Part shown: positions 7,802 to 16,816 of the stretch, in pieces
How positions within the stretch are numbered: the first letter of the stretch is position 1
Layout of the letters: every line of letters starts with the position of its first letter
From: JBKBKC01 sp046294265
Lineage (GTDB): Bacteria > Pseudomonadota > Alphaproteobacteria > Rhodobacterales > Rhodobacteraceae
Assembly (NCBI GenBank): GCA_046294265.1
Contig: JBKBKC010000001.1
Location: forward strand, 124,001-188,000
DNA: 64,000 bases
Direction of reading: 5' to 3'
Translations under genes and position numbers: made by a program
Notes under the pieces: model-generated
The model's database searches: none
What the model saw: the letters and a program-made list of their open reading frames with translations, nothing else
What the model was told of the DNA's origin: nothing

Positions 7802-9211
7802 ATGCCCAACCCGCTGGCCTATCTGATGCTGCTGATCTGGCCGCTGGCGATGCTGGCGATTTATACCCGCATGGGGGCGGCACGGGCGCTGATCTGGTCG
7901 ATGCTGCTGGGCTATATGCTGTTGCCGCCGGTGCAGGCCAGCTTCAACCTCCCGGCCATCCCCGAGCTGGACAAGTTCTCGATCACCAATCTCTGCGCGT
8001 TGGTCTTCACGTTGTTCGTGCTGCGCGAACGGGTGCCGGTGTTGCCCGCAAACCCGGTGGGCGGCATGCTTCTGGCGCTGTTCGTGATCAGCCCTTTTGC
8101 CACGGCCATCACCAACCCCGACCCGATCCCGGTCTATCTGGGCGATGTGCCGGCGCTGCGCGCCTATGATGCGGTGTCCTATGTCGCGGGGCAGTTGATC
8201 GCGCTGATCCCGTTCTTTCTGGCGCGCCGGTTCCTGGGCACCGAGGAGGGGCTGCGCCTCTTGCTGGTGTCGCTGGTGACCGCCGGGCTGCTATATTCCG
8301 TGCCGATGCTGTTCGAGGGGCGGTTCTCGCCGCAGCTGAACACCTGGATCTACGGGTTCTTCCAGCATGATTTCGGCCAGTCGATGCGCGGCGGCGGGTT
8401 CCGCCCGATGGTGTTCATGCCGCATGGGCTGTGGGTGGCGTTCTTTGCGCTGATGGCGGCGGTGTCGGCGCTTTACCTGTTGCGCGAGGCGGGGCCGGAA
8501 GAGCGGCCCAAGCGCATCGTGATCTGGCTGTATCTCACGGGCGTTCTGGTCTTGTGCCGCAGCGCGGGGCCGATGGTCTATGCGCTGGCACTGACGCCGG
8601 TGATCCTGTTCGCGCCGAAACGGGTGCAACTGCTGGTGGCGGCGGGGCTGGCGGTGCTGGTGATGACCTATCCGCTGCTGCGGGGGGCGCATCTGGTGCC
8701 GCTGGACCGCATCCTGGAGGCTGCGCTGAGCTTCAGTGCCGAGCGGCACCAGTCGCTGGAATACCGGATCATCAACGAGGAGATCCTGCTGGCGCGGGCG
8801 CAGGAGAAATTCTGGTTCGGCTGGGGCGGCTATGGCCGGGCGCTGATCCTTGACCCCTATGACGGGCGCATCCTGTCGGTGCCCGATGGCGGCTGGATCA
8901 TCGTGCTGGGGAAATACGGCTGGCTGGGCTATGGCGCGCAGTTCGGCCTGCTGGTGCTGCCGCTGATCCTGCTGGGACGCGAGGCGATCCTGTCGCGGGG
9001 GGCCGCGTTTGGGCGGGCGGGCTGTGTGGTGGCGCTCATCTATGCCGCGAACCTTGTGGACCTGTTGCCCAACGACACGATCATCCCGCTGACCTGGCTG
9101 ATGGGCGGGGCGCTTCTGGCCTGGGCCGAGGGGTTGGCGATGGCGCGGCGGGCGCAGGCGCGGGCCGACTGGGCGGCGCAGCTGCCACAGGGACGGCGCA
9201 CCGTCCTCTGA
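7802..9211 (+). CDS. O-antigen ligase/Wzy-like polysaccharide polymerase
   Basis: A 469-residue polytopic membrane protein with about 10-12 hydrophobic segments starting at residue 6 (AYLMLLIWPLAMLAIY). A large periplasmic loop (about 320-375) contains the WFGWGGYGR segment typical of the O-antigen ligase/EPS polymerase family. Such proteins either polymerise lipid-linked repeat units or transfer them to an acceptor. It sits between the exopolysaccharide genes and the PKS and is on the same strand as the PKS, with a 234-bp gap. Polymerase versus ligase cannot be decided from sequence. Confidence 0.82.
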   Translation: MPNPLAYLMLLIWPLAMLAIYTRMGAARALIWSMLLGYMLLPPVQASFNLPAIPELDKFSITNLCALVFTLFVLRERVPVLPANPVGGMLLALFVISPFATAITNPDPIPVYLGDVPALRAYDAVSYVAGQLIALIPFFLARRFLGTEEGLRLLLVSLVTAGLLYSVPMLFEGRFSPQLNTWIYGFFQHDFGQSMRGGGFRPMVFMPHGLWVAFFALMAAVSALYLLREAGPEERPKRIVIWLYLTGVLVLCRSAGPMVYALALTPVILFAPKRVQLLVAAGLAVLVMTYPLLRGAHLVPLDRILEAALSFSAERHQSLEYRIINEEILLARAQEKFWFGWGGYGRALILDPYDGRILSVPDGGWIIVLGKYGWLGYGAQFGLLVLPLILLGREAILSRGAAFGRAGCVVALIYAANLVDLLPNDTIIPLTWLMGGALLAWAEGLAMARRAQARADWAAQLPQGRRTVL

Positions 9212-9445
9212 GCGCGCGACTGTTCGCGGCAGCGCGGCAATGGCGCACATTTTAAAGATCTTTGCCGGGGTGGCAGGCGCCGGCCGCCACAATCGGGCGG
9301 CAATGGCGGCGGGAATACGGCATCATTGCGGCATTGTGGCCGGGCGGGCGACGGTGCCGCAGGGTGCCGGTCACGGGTGGCCCATGGCGGCGGTTTGGGG
9401 TATTTTTACCGCGCCGGGCCGGGTTTCGGCGCCGTATTCCGTTTC

Positions 9446-12400
9446 ATGGGGGCAGGTTTGACGCAGGCGGCGGGCATCGGGGCGAATGACATCGCCATCG
9501 TGGGCATGGCCGCGCATCTGCCGGGGGCGGCGTCGGTGGCCGCCTTTTGGGACAACCTCCTGCACGGGGTGGAATCGATACGCACGCTGTCGGAGGCCGA
9601 CCTGCTGGATGCAGGCGAAAGCCCCGCCCGCCTGCGCCACCCCCGCTATGTGCGTGCGGCGGCCCCCCTGGACGGGTTCGCCGATTTCGACCCGGAATTC
9701 TTCGGCTTCTCGCAGAAGGAGGCCGCGATCCTCGACCCGCAGCACCGTCAGTTCCTGGAGGTGGCCTGGGAGGCGCTGGAGGATGCGGGGCATCCCCCCG
9801 GGGGGTTCGCGGGGACCGTGGGCGTCTGGGCGGGCTGCGGGATGGGCAGCTATTTCTATTTCAACATCTGTTCCAACCCCGGCCTCGTTGAGGATACGGG
9901 GATGTTCCTGTTGCGCCATACCGGCAACGACAAGGATTTTCTGGCCACCCGTGTTTCGCATGTGTTCGATCTGACGGGGCCCTCGGTCAACGTGCAGACG
10001 GCCTGTTCCACCTCGCTGGTGGCGGTGCACTACGCCTGTCAGGCGCTCTTGAACGGCGAGGTGGACATGGCGCTTGCGGGCGGTGTGACCATCGAGCTGC
10101 CGCAGGGGCGGGGCTATGTGTTCACCGAAGGCGAGATCCTTTCGCCGGACGGGCATTGCCACGCCTTCGACCACCGGGCCGAGGGCACGGTGTTCGGCTC
10201 GGGCGCGGGCTGCGTGGTGCTGCGGCGGCTGGCCGATGCGGTGACGGACGGCGACCACATCTGGGCGGTGATCAAGGGGTCGGCGGTCAACAATGACGGA
10301 GCGGCGAAGGCCGGGTATCTGGCCCCGTCGGTGGAGGGTCAGGCGCGCTGCATCGCCGAGGCGCAGGCGGTGGCGGGGGTGGCTGCGGATACGGTAGGCT
10401 ATGTGGAGTGCCACGGCACCGGCACCTATCTGGGCGATCCGATCGAGGTGGCGGCGCTGACGCAGGCGTTCCGCGAGACGACCGAGGCCGCCGATTTCTG
10501 CCGCATCGGCAGCGTGAAAACCAACATCGGGCATCTGGATACCGCCGCCGGGGTGGCCAGCCTGATCAAGGCCGCACTGGTGGTGAAGCGGGGGGAGGTG
10601 CCGCCCTCGCTGGGCTATGAGGCGCCAAATCCCACCATCGAGTTTGACGGATCGCCGTTCCGGGTGGCTGACCGGCTGATGGATTTTCCGCTGGCCGGGC
10701 CACGGCGGGCGGGGGTGAACAGCCTCGGCGTGGGCGGCACCAATGCGCATGTGGTGTTGGAGGAGCCGCCCGTGCAGCTGTCCGAGGCGTCGGACTGGCC
10801 GTTCCAGCCGCTGGTGATCTCGGCCCGCAGCAAGGCGGCACTCGATGCGGCCACCGCCCGGCTGGCGGCACATCTGCGCGCGCATCCCGATCAGCCGCTG
10901 GCCGATGTGGCCTTTACGCTGAAGGCGGGGCGGCGGGCGTTCGACAAGCGCCGCGTGGTGGTGGCGCGGTCCCATGCCGAAGCGGCCGACCTGCTGGAGG
11001 GCCGGGACGCGCGGCGGGTGTGGAGCCATGACCGGCTGGAAGCGCCTGAGGTGGTGTTCATGTTCCCCGGCGGCGGCGCGCAATATGCGGGCATGGCGCG
11101 GGATCTCTATGAGACCGAGCCGGAGTTCCGCGACTGGATGGACCGGGGGCTGGCGGTGCTGGAGCCACGGCTGGACTATTCCATCCGCGATCTGTGGCTG
11201 CCCGGAAAGGGGGCCGAGGCTGCGGCCAATGCGCGGCTGACGCGGCCATCGGTGCAGCTGCCGCTGATCATGATCGTCGAATATGCGCTGGCGAAGCTGT
11301 TTCAGTCATGGGGTGTCACCCCCGCCGCGCTGATCGGCCACTCGATGGGCGAGAATACCGCCGCCGCCCTTGCGGGGGTGATGTCGTTCGAGGATTGCAT
11401 CGGGCTGGTGCATCTGCGCGGGCAGTTGTTCGACACTGTGCCGCCGGGGGGGATGCTGTCGGTGCCGCTGGATGCCGATGTGCTGCGCCCCCGGCTGGCG
11501 GGCGATCTGGACATGGCGTCGGTCAATGCGCCGGGCTTGTGCGTAGTGTCGGGGCCGGATGCGGCGCTGGCGGAACTGGCGCGCGTGCTGGCCGCCGAGG
11601 GGGTGGAGACGCAGCGCATCGCCATCGACATCGCCGCCCATTCGCGGATGCTGGCGCCGATCCTCGCGCGGTTCGGGGATTACCTGCGCTCGATCCGGCT
11701 GCATCCGCCCGGGGTGCCCATCATCTCGAACCGGACCGGGTTACCCCTGACGGCGGCCGAAGCCACCAGCCCCGACTACTGGGTGGCGCATCTGCGCGGC
11801 ACGGTGATGTTTGCCGATGGCATCGCGCATCTGAAGGCGCGGCCCGGGCGGGTGTTCATGGAGATGGGGCCGGGCCGCGCGATGAGTTCGCTGGCGCAGG
11901 CAAATGGCGTTGCGGCGGCGCAGGTCATCCCGGCGCTGCGGCACCCCGAGCAGGCGATGGCGGATGACGCGTGGCATATCGGCACCATCGCGCGGCTCTG
12001 GGCCTGCGGGGTGGATGCCGACTGGTCCCCGATCTGGGGCGAGGCGCGGCGAGTACGCGTGCCGCTGCCGACCTATCCCTTTCAGCGCAGGACCTATTTC
12101 ATTGCGCCGGGTGCGGCGATGAAGATGGAGGCCGAGGCGGCCCCCGCCCGGATCGCGGACATCGGCGCCTGGGGATGGGTGCCGCATTGGCGACCCGTCG
12201 CCGCCGACTGCCCGGTGGATGTGGAGGATGACCTCGGCCCCGCGCAGACCTGGCTGGTGTTCGTCGATGAGGCGGGGCTGGGCATGGCCGCCGCCCACCG
12301 GCTGCGCGCGTCGGGGCATCGGGTTGCCACGGTGCGGGCGGGCGATGCCTTTCGACGGGCGGGCGAGGATTACACCCTGTCGCCCGAACGCGGGCGCGAG

Positions 12401-15400
12401 GGCTATGACCTGCTGATCCGCGATCTGGTGGCGCGGGGGGTGGCACCAAACCGGATCGGGCATTTCTGGCTGGTGACGGGGGCCGAGCGGTTCCGCCCCG
12501 GGTCCAGCTTTTTCCACCGCAACATCGAGCAGGGGTTCTATTCGCTCCTGTTCCTCGCACAGGCGATGGCCGAGGAAAACCTGCCCCGCCCCATCCATAT
12601 CGCGGCCTTCACGACGGGGGCCGCGCGCGTGAAGGCCGAGGCGTTGCCCTATCCCGAAAAGGCCACGCTGGCGGGGCCTGCGCGCGTGATGCCGCGCGAG
12701 GTGCCGGGGTTGACCTGCACCACGGTCGATCTGGTGCTGCCCATGGGTCGGCGGGGCGGGGTGCCGGGGGCGCTGCTGGCGCAGGTGCTGGAGGAGTTGC
12801 TGGCCGCGCCTGCCAATGGGGTGGCGGCGCTGCGCGGTGCACGGCGCTATCTGCGCGGGGTGAAGGCGCAGGCGCTGCCGGGGGCAGAAGGGTTTGCGCT
12901 GCCGCAGGGGGCCGCGGTGATGATTACCGGAGGGTTCGGCGGCATCGGGATGACACTGGCCGAGGACATGATCCGCCGCTTTGGCGCCCGGATCCTGCTG
13001 ATCGCACGCCGGGCGCTGCCTGCGCGGGCGGGATGGGCCCCGCATCTGGCATCGCGGGGCGTGGATGACCCGCTAAGCCACCGCATCCTGGCCGTGCAAC
13101 GGCTGGAGGCGATGGGGGGCCGCGTCGAGGTGGCCGTGGCCGATGTGTGCAACGCCGAGGAGATGCGGGCGGCGGTGGCGGCGGGAGAGGCGGCGCTGGG
13201 TCCGGTGCGCGCGGTGATCCATGCGGCGGGCGTGGTCGATGACGGGCCGATGCTTGCCAAGACCCCGGCGGCGGTGGAGGAGGTGTTTGCACCCAAGCTG
13301 CACGGCACGCAGGTTCTGGATGCGCTCTTTCCCGATGGGCGGCTGGACCTGTTGGTGCTGTTCGCCTCCACTTCCACCGTCACCGCCCCTGCGGGGCAGG
13401 TGGATTATGTGGCGGCCAATGATTTCCTGAACGCCTTTGCGCAGGGGCGGGCGGGCGGCAAAACCCGGGTCGTCGCGCTCAACTGGGGCATCTGGTCGGG
13501 CGTGGGCATGGCGGCGGAGGCCCTGGCCAACCGTCTGGGAACAAAGGCCCCTGCGCCGCGCCTGCCCGTTGCGGGGCCGATGCTGGCGGAAGCGACGTTC
13601 GATGTGTCGGGCAACCGGCTTTATCTGGGGGAGTTGTCCGAGGGCGACTGGGTGCTGGACCAGCACCGCCTGAAGGACGGCCGCGCGATCCTGCCGGGCA
13701 CCGGCCATCTAGAACTGGCGGCCGAAGCCGCGCGGGCTGAAGGGATGGCTGCATTCGAGTTGCGCGACCTCTACTTCTTTCGCCCGCTGGCGGCGCGCGA
13801 GCCGCGTGAGTTGCGGGTGAAATTGTCGGCCAGCGACGAGGGCTTCGGGGTCGAGGTGCAGTCGGCGGTGCCGCATCGCGGGCGGGTCGGGTATTTGACC
13901 CATGCGCAGGGGCGGCTGATGCCGCTGGCGGGCACGGCGGGGCGCATCGACGCAGGTGCGATTGCCGCGCGGTGCGGGGTGGCAGAGCGGGGCGAAGGGC
14001 TGGCCAGCCCGCAGGAGGCGCATCTGGTGTTCGGGCCGCGCTGGCGGGTGATCCGGTCGCGCAGCTTGGGGTCGGGCGAGGGGATCGCGGAGCTGGCCTT
14101 GCCCGCGGCCTATGCCGATGAGGCGGGCCGGTGGCCGCTGCACCCCGCGCTGATGGACCTTGCCACCGGTTGGGCCATGGATCTCATCGCGGGATATCAG
14201 GCGGCGCAACTTTGGGTGCCGGTGTCCTATGGCCGGGTGCGGGTGTTCGGGGCGCTGCCTGCCCGCGTGGTCAGCTGGGTGCGCAATGCGGGCGACAACC
14301 GGGCCGCGGGGCAGACGGCGGCGTTCGACATCACGCTGGCCGATGCCGAAGGGCGGATTTGCGTGGAGATCGAGGGCTTTACCATCCGCAGGTTGGAGGG
14401 CGCGCTGAGCCTCTCCGAACCGCAGTCGCGCGACCTGATGTTCGACGATGCGCCTGCCGCGCGGGCGCTTTCGGCGGCGGAAGAGCGGCTGGCGGCGAAT
14501 CTGGCGCAGGGCATCCGGCCGGAAGAGGGGGCGGAGGCCTTTGCCCGGGGGATCGCGGCGGGGATGGCGCAGGTCTATGTCTCATCGCTCGACCTGCCCG
14601 CTCTGGTGGCGCAGGCCGACCGGGCAGAGGCTGCGCGGCCCGAGGGTCAGGCGTTTGAGCGACCCGAGCTGGACATCGCCTATGTCGCGCCGAGGAATGA
14701 CATCGAGCGCACCCTGGCCGGGTTCTGGACCGATCTTCTGGGCGTGGCAAAGGTGGGGGTGGAGGATGATTTCTTTGCCCTTGGCGGCCACAGCCTGATC
14801 GCCGTGCGCCTGTTTGCCATGGTGAAAAAGGCCTACCGCGTCGCGTTTCCGATTTCGGTGCTGTTCGAGGCCCCCACGGTGGCCGCCTGTGCCGCGCTGA
14901 TCGAGGCGCGGATCGGGCCGGTGGCGGAGGTGGCGCCGGGGGCGGCCCCTGCAACGCTGCGCCGGTTCACCCATCTGGTGCCGATGCATGACCGCGAGGG
15001 GGGGCCGAACACGCCGTTCTTTCTTGTCGCGGGGATGTTCGGCAACGTGCTGAATCTGCGCCATCTCGCGCAGCTTATCGGGGGTGAACGGCCGTTCTAT
15101 GGCTTGCAGGCGCGGGGGCTTTATGGCGACGCGGCCCCCCACGCCACGCTGCCCGAGGCGGCGGCGGATTACATCGGCGAGTTGCGGCAGGTGCAGCCGC
15201 GCGGGCCCTACCTTTTGGGTGGGTTCTCGGGCGGCGGGCTGACGGCCTGGGAGATGGCGCATCAGCTGGAGGCGGCGGGCGAGGAGGTGGCGATGCTGGT
15301 GCTGCTGGACACGCCCCTGCCGGTGCGGCCTGCGCTGAGCCGTGCCGACAAGCTGGCGATCAAGCTGGCGGAACTGCGCCGCAAGGGGCCGGGCTATCTG

Positions 15401-15802
15401 GCGGAATGGTGGCGCGCACGCATGGAATGGGAGCGGGAGAAGCGCCGCCCCAAGGGCGTGGCCGAGGAGGGCGCGTTCCACAATGCGGCGATCGAGGCGG
15501 CCTTTCGGGGCGCGGTGGCCGGGTATGACCTGCCGCAGCGCGCAGGCGCCACCGCGCTGTTCCGGCCGCCCCTGGACCTGCACTGGCAGGTGACGGCGGG
15601 GCGCTGGGTCTCGGCGGCAAAGGAATATGTGTTTCCCGACAATGACCTGACGCGGTTCGCCCCGGCCTTGCAGGTGCATGAGGTGCCCGGGGACCATGAC
15701 TCCATGGTGCTGGAGCCGAATGTGCGGGTGCTGGCCGCGCGGCTGCGCGCGGTGATTGCCGGGGTCGAGGTGCCGCCGGTGCTGGTGCGGGCGGCGGAAT
15801 GA
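9446..15802 (+). CDS. single-module type I polyketide synthase, KS-AT-KR-DH-ACP-TE
   Basis: A 2118-residue one-module PKS. KS (about 14-440) has catalytic Cys187 (QTACSTS), His323 (ECHGTGT) and His363 (TNIGHLD). AT (about 536-840) has nucleophile Ser633 in GHSMGE. A structural KR half precedes KR (about 1156-1330) with the TGGFGGIG NADPH loop and catalytic Ser1308/Tyr1321. A dehydratase domain follows, with His1407 in the HxxxGxxxxPG motif and Asp1571 in HPALMD. ACP carries Ser1783 (GGHSL). TE has Ser1928 (GFSGGG) and His2084. All active sites look intact, so the enzyme could make and release a short, partly unsaturated acyl chain. The DH lies after the KR, unlike the usual DH-KR order. Start ATG at 9446; a TTG at 9458 is an alternative. 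Its stop overlaps the next start (ATGA). Confidence 0.95.
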   Translation: MGAGLTQAAGIGANDIAIVGMAAHLPGAASVAAFWDNLLHGVESIRTLSEADLLDAGESPARLRHPRYVRAAAPLDGFADFDPEFFGFSQKEAAILDPQHRQFLEVAWEALEDAGHPPGGFAGTVGVWAGCGMGSYFYFNICSNPGLVEDTGMFLLRHTGNDKDFLATRVSHVFDLTGPSVNVQTACSTSLVAVHYACQALLNGEVDMALAGGVTIELPQGRGYVFTEGEILSPDGHCHAFDHRAEGTVFGSGAGCVVLRRLADAVTDGDHIWAVIKGSAVNNDGAAKAGYLAPSVEGQARCIAEAQAVAGVAADTVGYVECHGTGTYLGDPIEVAALTQAFRETTEAADFCRIGSVKTNIGHLDTAAGVASLIKAALVVKRGEVPPSLGYEAPNPTIEFDGSPFRVADRLMDFPLAGPRRAGVNSLGVGGTNAHVVLEEPPVQLSEASDWPFQPLVISARSKAALDAATARLAAHLRAHPDQPLADVAFTLKAGRRAFDKRRVVVARSHAEAADLLEGRDARRVWSHDRLEAPEVVFMFPGGGAQYAGMARDLYETEPEFRDWMDRGLAVLEPRLDYSIRDLWLPGKGAEAAANARLTRPSVQLPLIMIVEYALAKLFQSWGVTPAALIGHSMGENTAAALAGVMSFEDCIGLVHLRGQLFDTVPPGGMLSVPLDADVLRPRLAGDLDMASVNAPGLCVVSGPDAALAELARVLAAEGVETQRIAIDIAAHSRMLAPILARFGDYLRSIRLHPPGVPIISNRTGLPLTAAEATSPDYWVAHLRGTVMFADGIAHLKARPGRVFMEMGPGRAMSSLAQANGVAAAQVIPALRHPEQAMADDAWHIGTIARLWACGVDADWSPIWGEARRVRVPLPTYPFQRRTYFIAPGAAMKMEAEAAPARIADIGAWGWVPHWRPVAADCPVDVEDDLGPAQTWLVFVDEAGLGMAAAHRLRASGHRVATVRAGDAFRRAGEDYTLSPERGREGYDLLIRDLVARGVAPNRIGHFWLVTGAERFRPGSSFFHRNIEQGFYSLLFLAQAMAEENLPRPIHIAAFTTGAARVKAEALPYPEKATLAGPARVMPREVPGLTCTTVDLVLPMGRRGGVPGALLAQVLEELLAAPANGVAALRGARRYLRGVKAQALPGAEGFALPQGAAVMITGGFGGIGMTLAEDMIRRFGARILLIARRALPARAGWAPHLASRGVDDPLSHRILAVQRLEAMGGRVEVAVADVCNAEEMRAAVAAGEAALGPVRAVIHAAGVVDDGPMLAKTPAAVEEVFAPKLHGTQVLDALFPDGRLDLLVLFASTSTVTAPAGQVDYVAANDFLNAFAQGRAGGKTRVVALNWGIWSGVGMAAEALANRLGTKAPAPRLPVAGPMLAEATFDVSGNRLYLGELSEGDWVLDQHRLKDGRAILPGTGHLELAAEAARAEGMAAFELRDLYFFRPLAAREPRELRVKLSASDEGFGVEVQSAVPHRGRVGYLTHAQGRLMPLAGTAGRIDAGAIAARCGVAERGEGLASPQEAHLVFGPRWRVIRSRSLGSGEGIAELALPAAYADEAGRWPLHPALMDLATGWAMDLIAGYQAAQLWVPVSYGRVRVFGALPARVVSWVRNAGDNRAAGQTAAFDITLADAEGRICVEIEGFTIRRLEGALSLSEPQSRDLMFDDAPAARALSAAEERLAANLAQGIRPEEGAEAFARGIAAGMAQVYVSSLDLPALVAQADRAEAARPEGQAFERPELDIAYVAPRNDIERTLAGFWTDLLGVAKVGVEDDFFALGGHSLIAVRLFAMVKKAYRVAFPISVLFEAPTVAACAALIEARIGPVAEVAPGAAPATLRRFTHLVPMHDREGGPNTPFFLVAGMFGNVLNLRHLAQLIGGERPFYGLQARGLYGDAAPHATLPEAAADYIGELRQVQPRGPYLLGGFSGGGLTAWEMAHQLEAAGEEVAMLVLLDTPLPVRPALSRADKLAIKLAELRRKGPGYLAEWWRARMEWEREKRRPKGVAEEGAFHNAAIEAAFRGAVAGYDLPQRAGATALFRPPLDLHWQVTAGRWVSAAKEYVFPDNDLTRFAPALQVHEVPGDHDSMVLEPNVRVLAARLRAVIAGVEVPPVLVRAAE

Positions 15803-16806
15803 CCGGGGCATCCGTCCTGAGCGTGATCCTGAATTGGCGGACACCCGAGATGACGCTGCGCGCGGCGGCGGCGGCGCGGGTGGCCATGGCGGGGATTCCG
15901 GGGGCGATCACCCTTGTGGACAACGATTCGCAGGATGGATCGTTCGAGGCCATGACGGCGGCGGTAGCGGGCTGGCCCCCCATCGGCTCGGGGGGCGAGA
16001 CGCCGGTGCGGGTGATCCAGTCGGGGCGCAATGGCGGATTTGGCGCGGGCAACAATGCGGGGATCAGGGCGGGGCTGCCGGGGGGGGTGCGGCCCGACCT
16101 GGTCTATATCCTGAACTCAGACGCCTTTCCCGCGCCGGATGCCATTCGCGCGCTGCGCGCCCATCTGGCGGCGCATCCCGCGACGGGCTTTGCGGGCAGC
16201 CATATCCATGGCCCCGGGGGCGATCCACACCAGACCGCGTTCCGTTTCCCCTCGGTGGCGGGCGAATTCGAGGGGGCGGTGCGGTTCGGCCCGTTCACGC
16301 GGCTCTTGCGCCGTCATGTGGTGGCCCCGCCGCTGCCCACTGCCACAGGCCGGGTGGATTGGCTGGCGGGGGCGTCGCTGATGATGCGGATGGATGTGCT
16401 GGATCGGATCGGCCCGTTCGACGAGGGGTTTTTCCTGTATTTCGAGGAGACGGAGTTGTGTCACCGCGCGGCCCGCGCAGGCTGGAGCACCGACTATGTG
16501 GTGGAAAGCCGGGTGGCGCATATCGGCTCGGTCTCGACGGGGATGAAGGCGTGGCGGCGCGTGCCAGGCTATTGGTTCGACAGCCGCGAGCGGTATTTCG
16601 TGACGGTGCACGGGCGGGGCATCTGGGTGCTGGCGACGCTGGCGCATCTGGCGGGGGGGGTGCTCTATCGCCTACGGATGCTGGTGCAAGGCAAACCCCG
16701 GCAGGACCCGCCGCATTTCCTGCGCGATCTGGCGGCGCATGGCTTGCACGCCATCTTCCGGCCACGGGGCCATGCCATGCGGGCCGGGGAACAGCCGGCG
16801 GAATAG
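15799..16806 (+). CDS. family 2 glycosyltransferase, rhamnosyltransferase-like
   Basis: A 335-residue GT-A enzyme of the WbbL/rhamnosyltransferase type. It shows VILNWRTPEMTL, VDNDSQDGS, NGGFGAGNNAGI, an NSDA metal-binding variant, WLAGASLMMR and FDEGFFLYFEETELCHRA, which is the strongest family signature. Its ATG lies inside the PKS stop (ATGA at 15799-15802) and it ends 10 bases before the NRPS start. Lying inside a PKS/NRPS operon, it probably glycosylates the product or attaches it to sugar. The dTDP-rhamnose genes at the window start make rhamnose a reasonable donor, but this is inference. Confidence 0.9.
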   Translation: MTGASVLSVILNWRTPEMTLRAAAAARVAMAGIPGAITLVDNDSQDGSFEAMTAAVAGWPPIGSGGETPVRVIQSGRNGGFGAGNNAGIRAGLPGGVRPDLVYILNSDAFPAPDAIRALRAHLAAHPATGFAGSHIHGPGGDPHQTAFRFPSVAGEFEGAVRFGPFTRLLRRHVVAPPLPTATGRVDWLAGASLMMRMDVLDRIGPFDEGFFLYFEETELCHRAARAGWSTDYVVESRVAHIGSVSTGMKAWRRVPGYWFDSRERYFVTVHGRGIWVLATLAHLAGGVLYRLRMLVQGKPRQDPPHFLRDLAAHGLHAIFRPRGHAMRAGEQPAE

Positions 16807-16816
16807 GGGCGATGCG

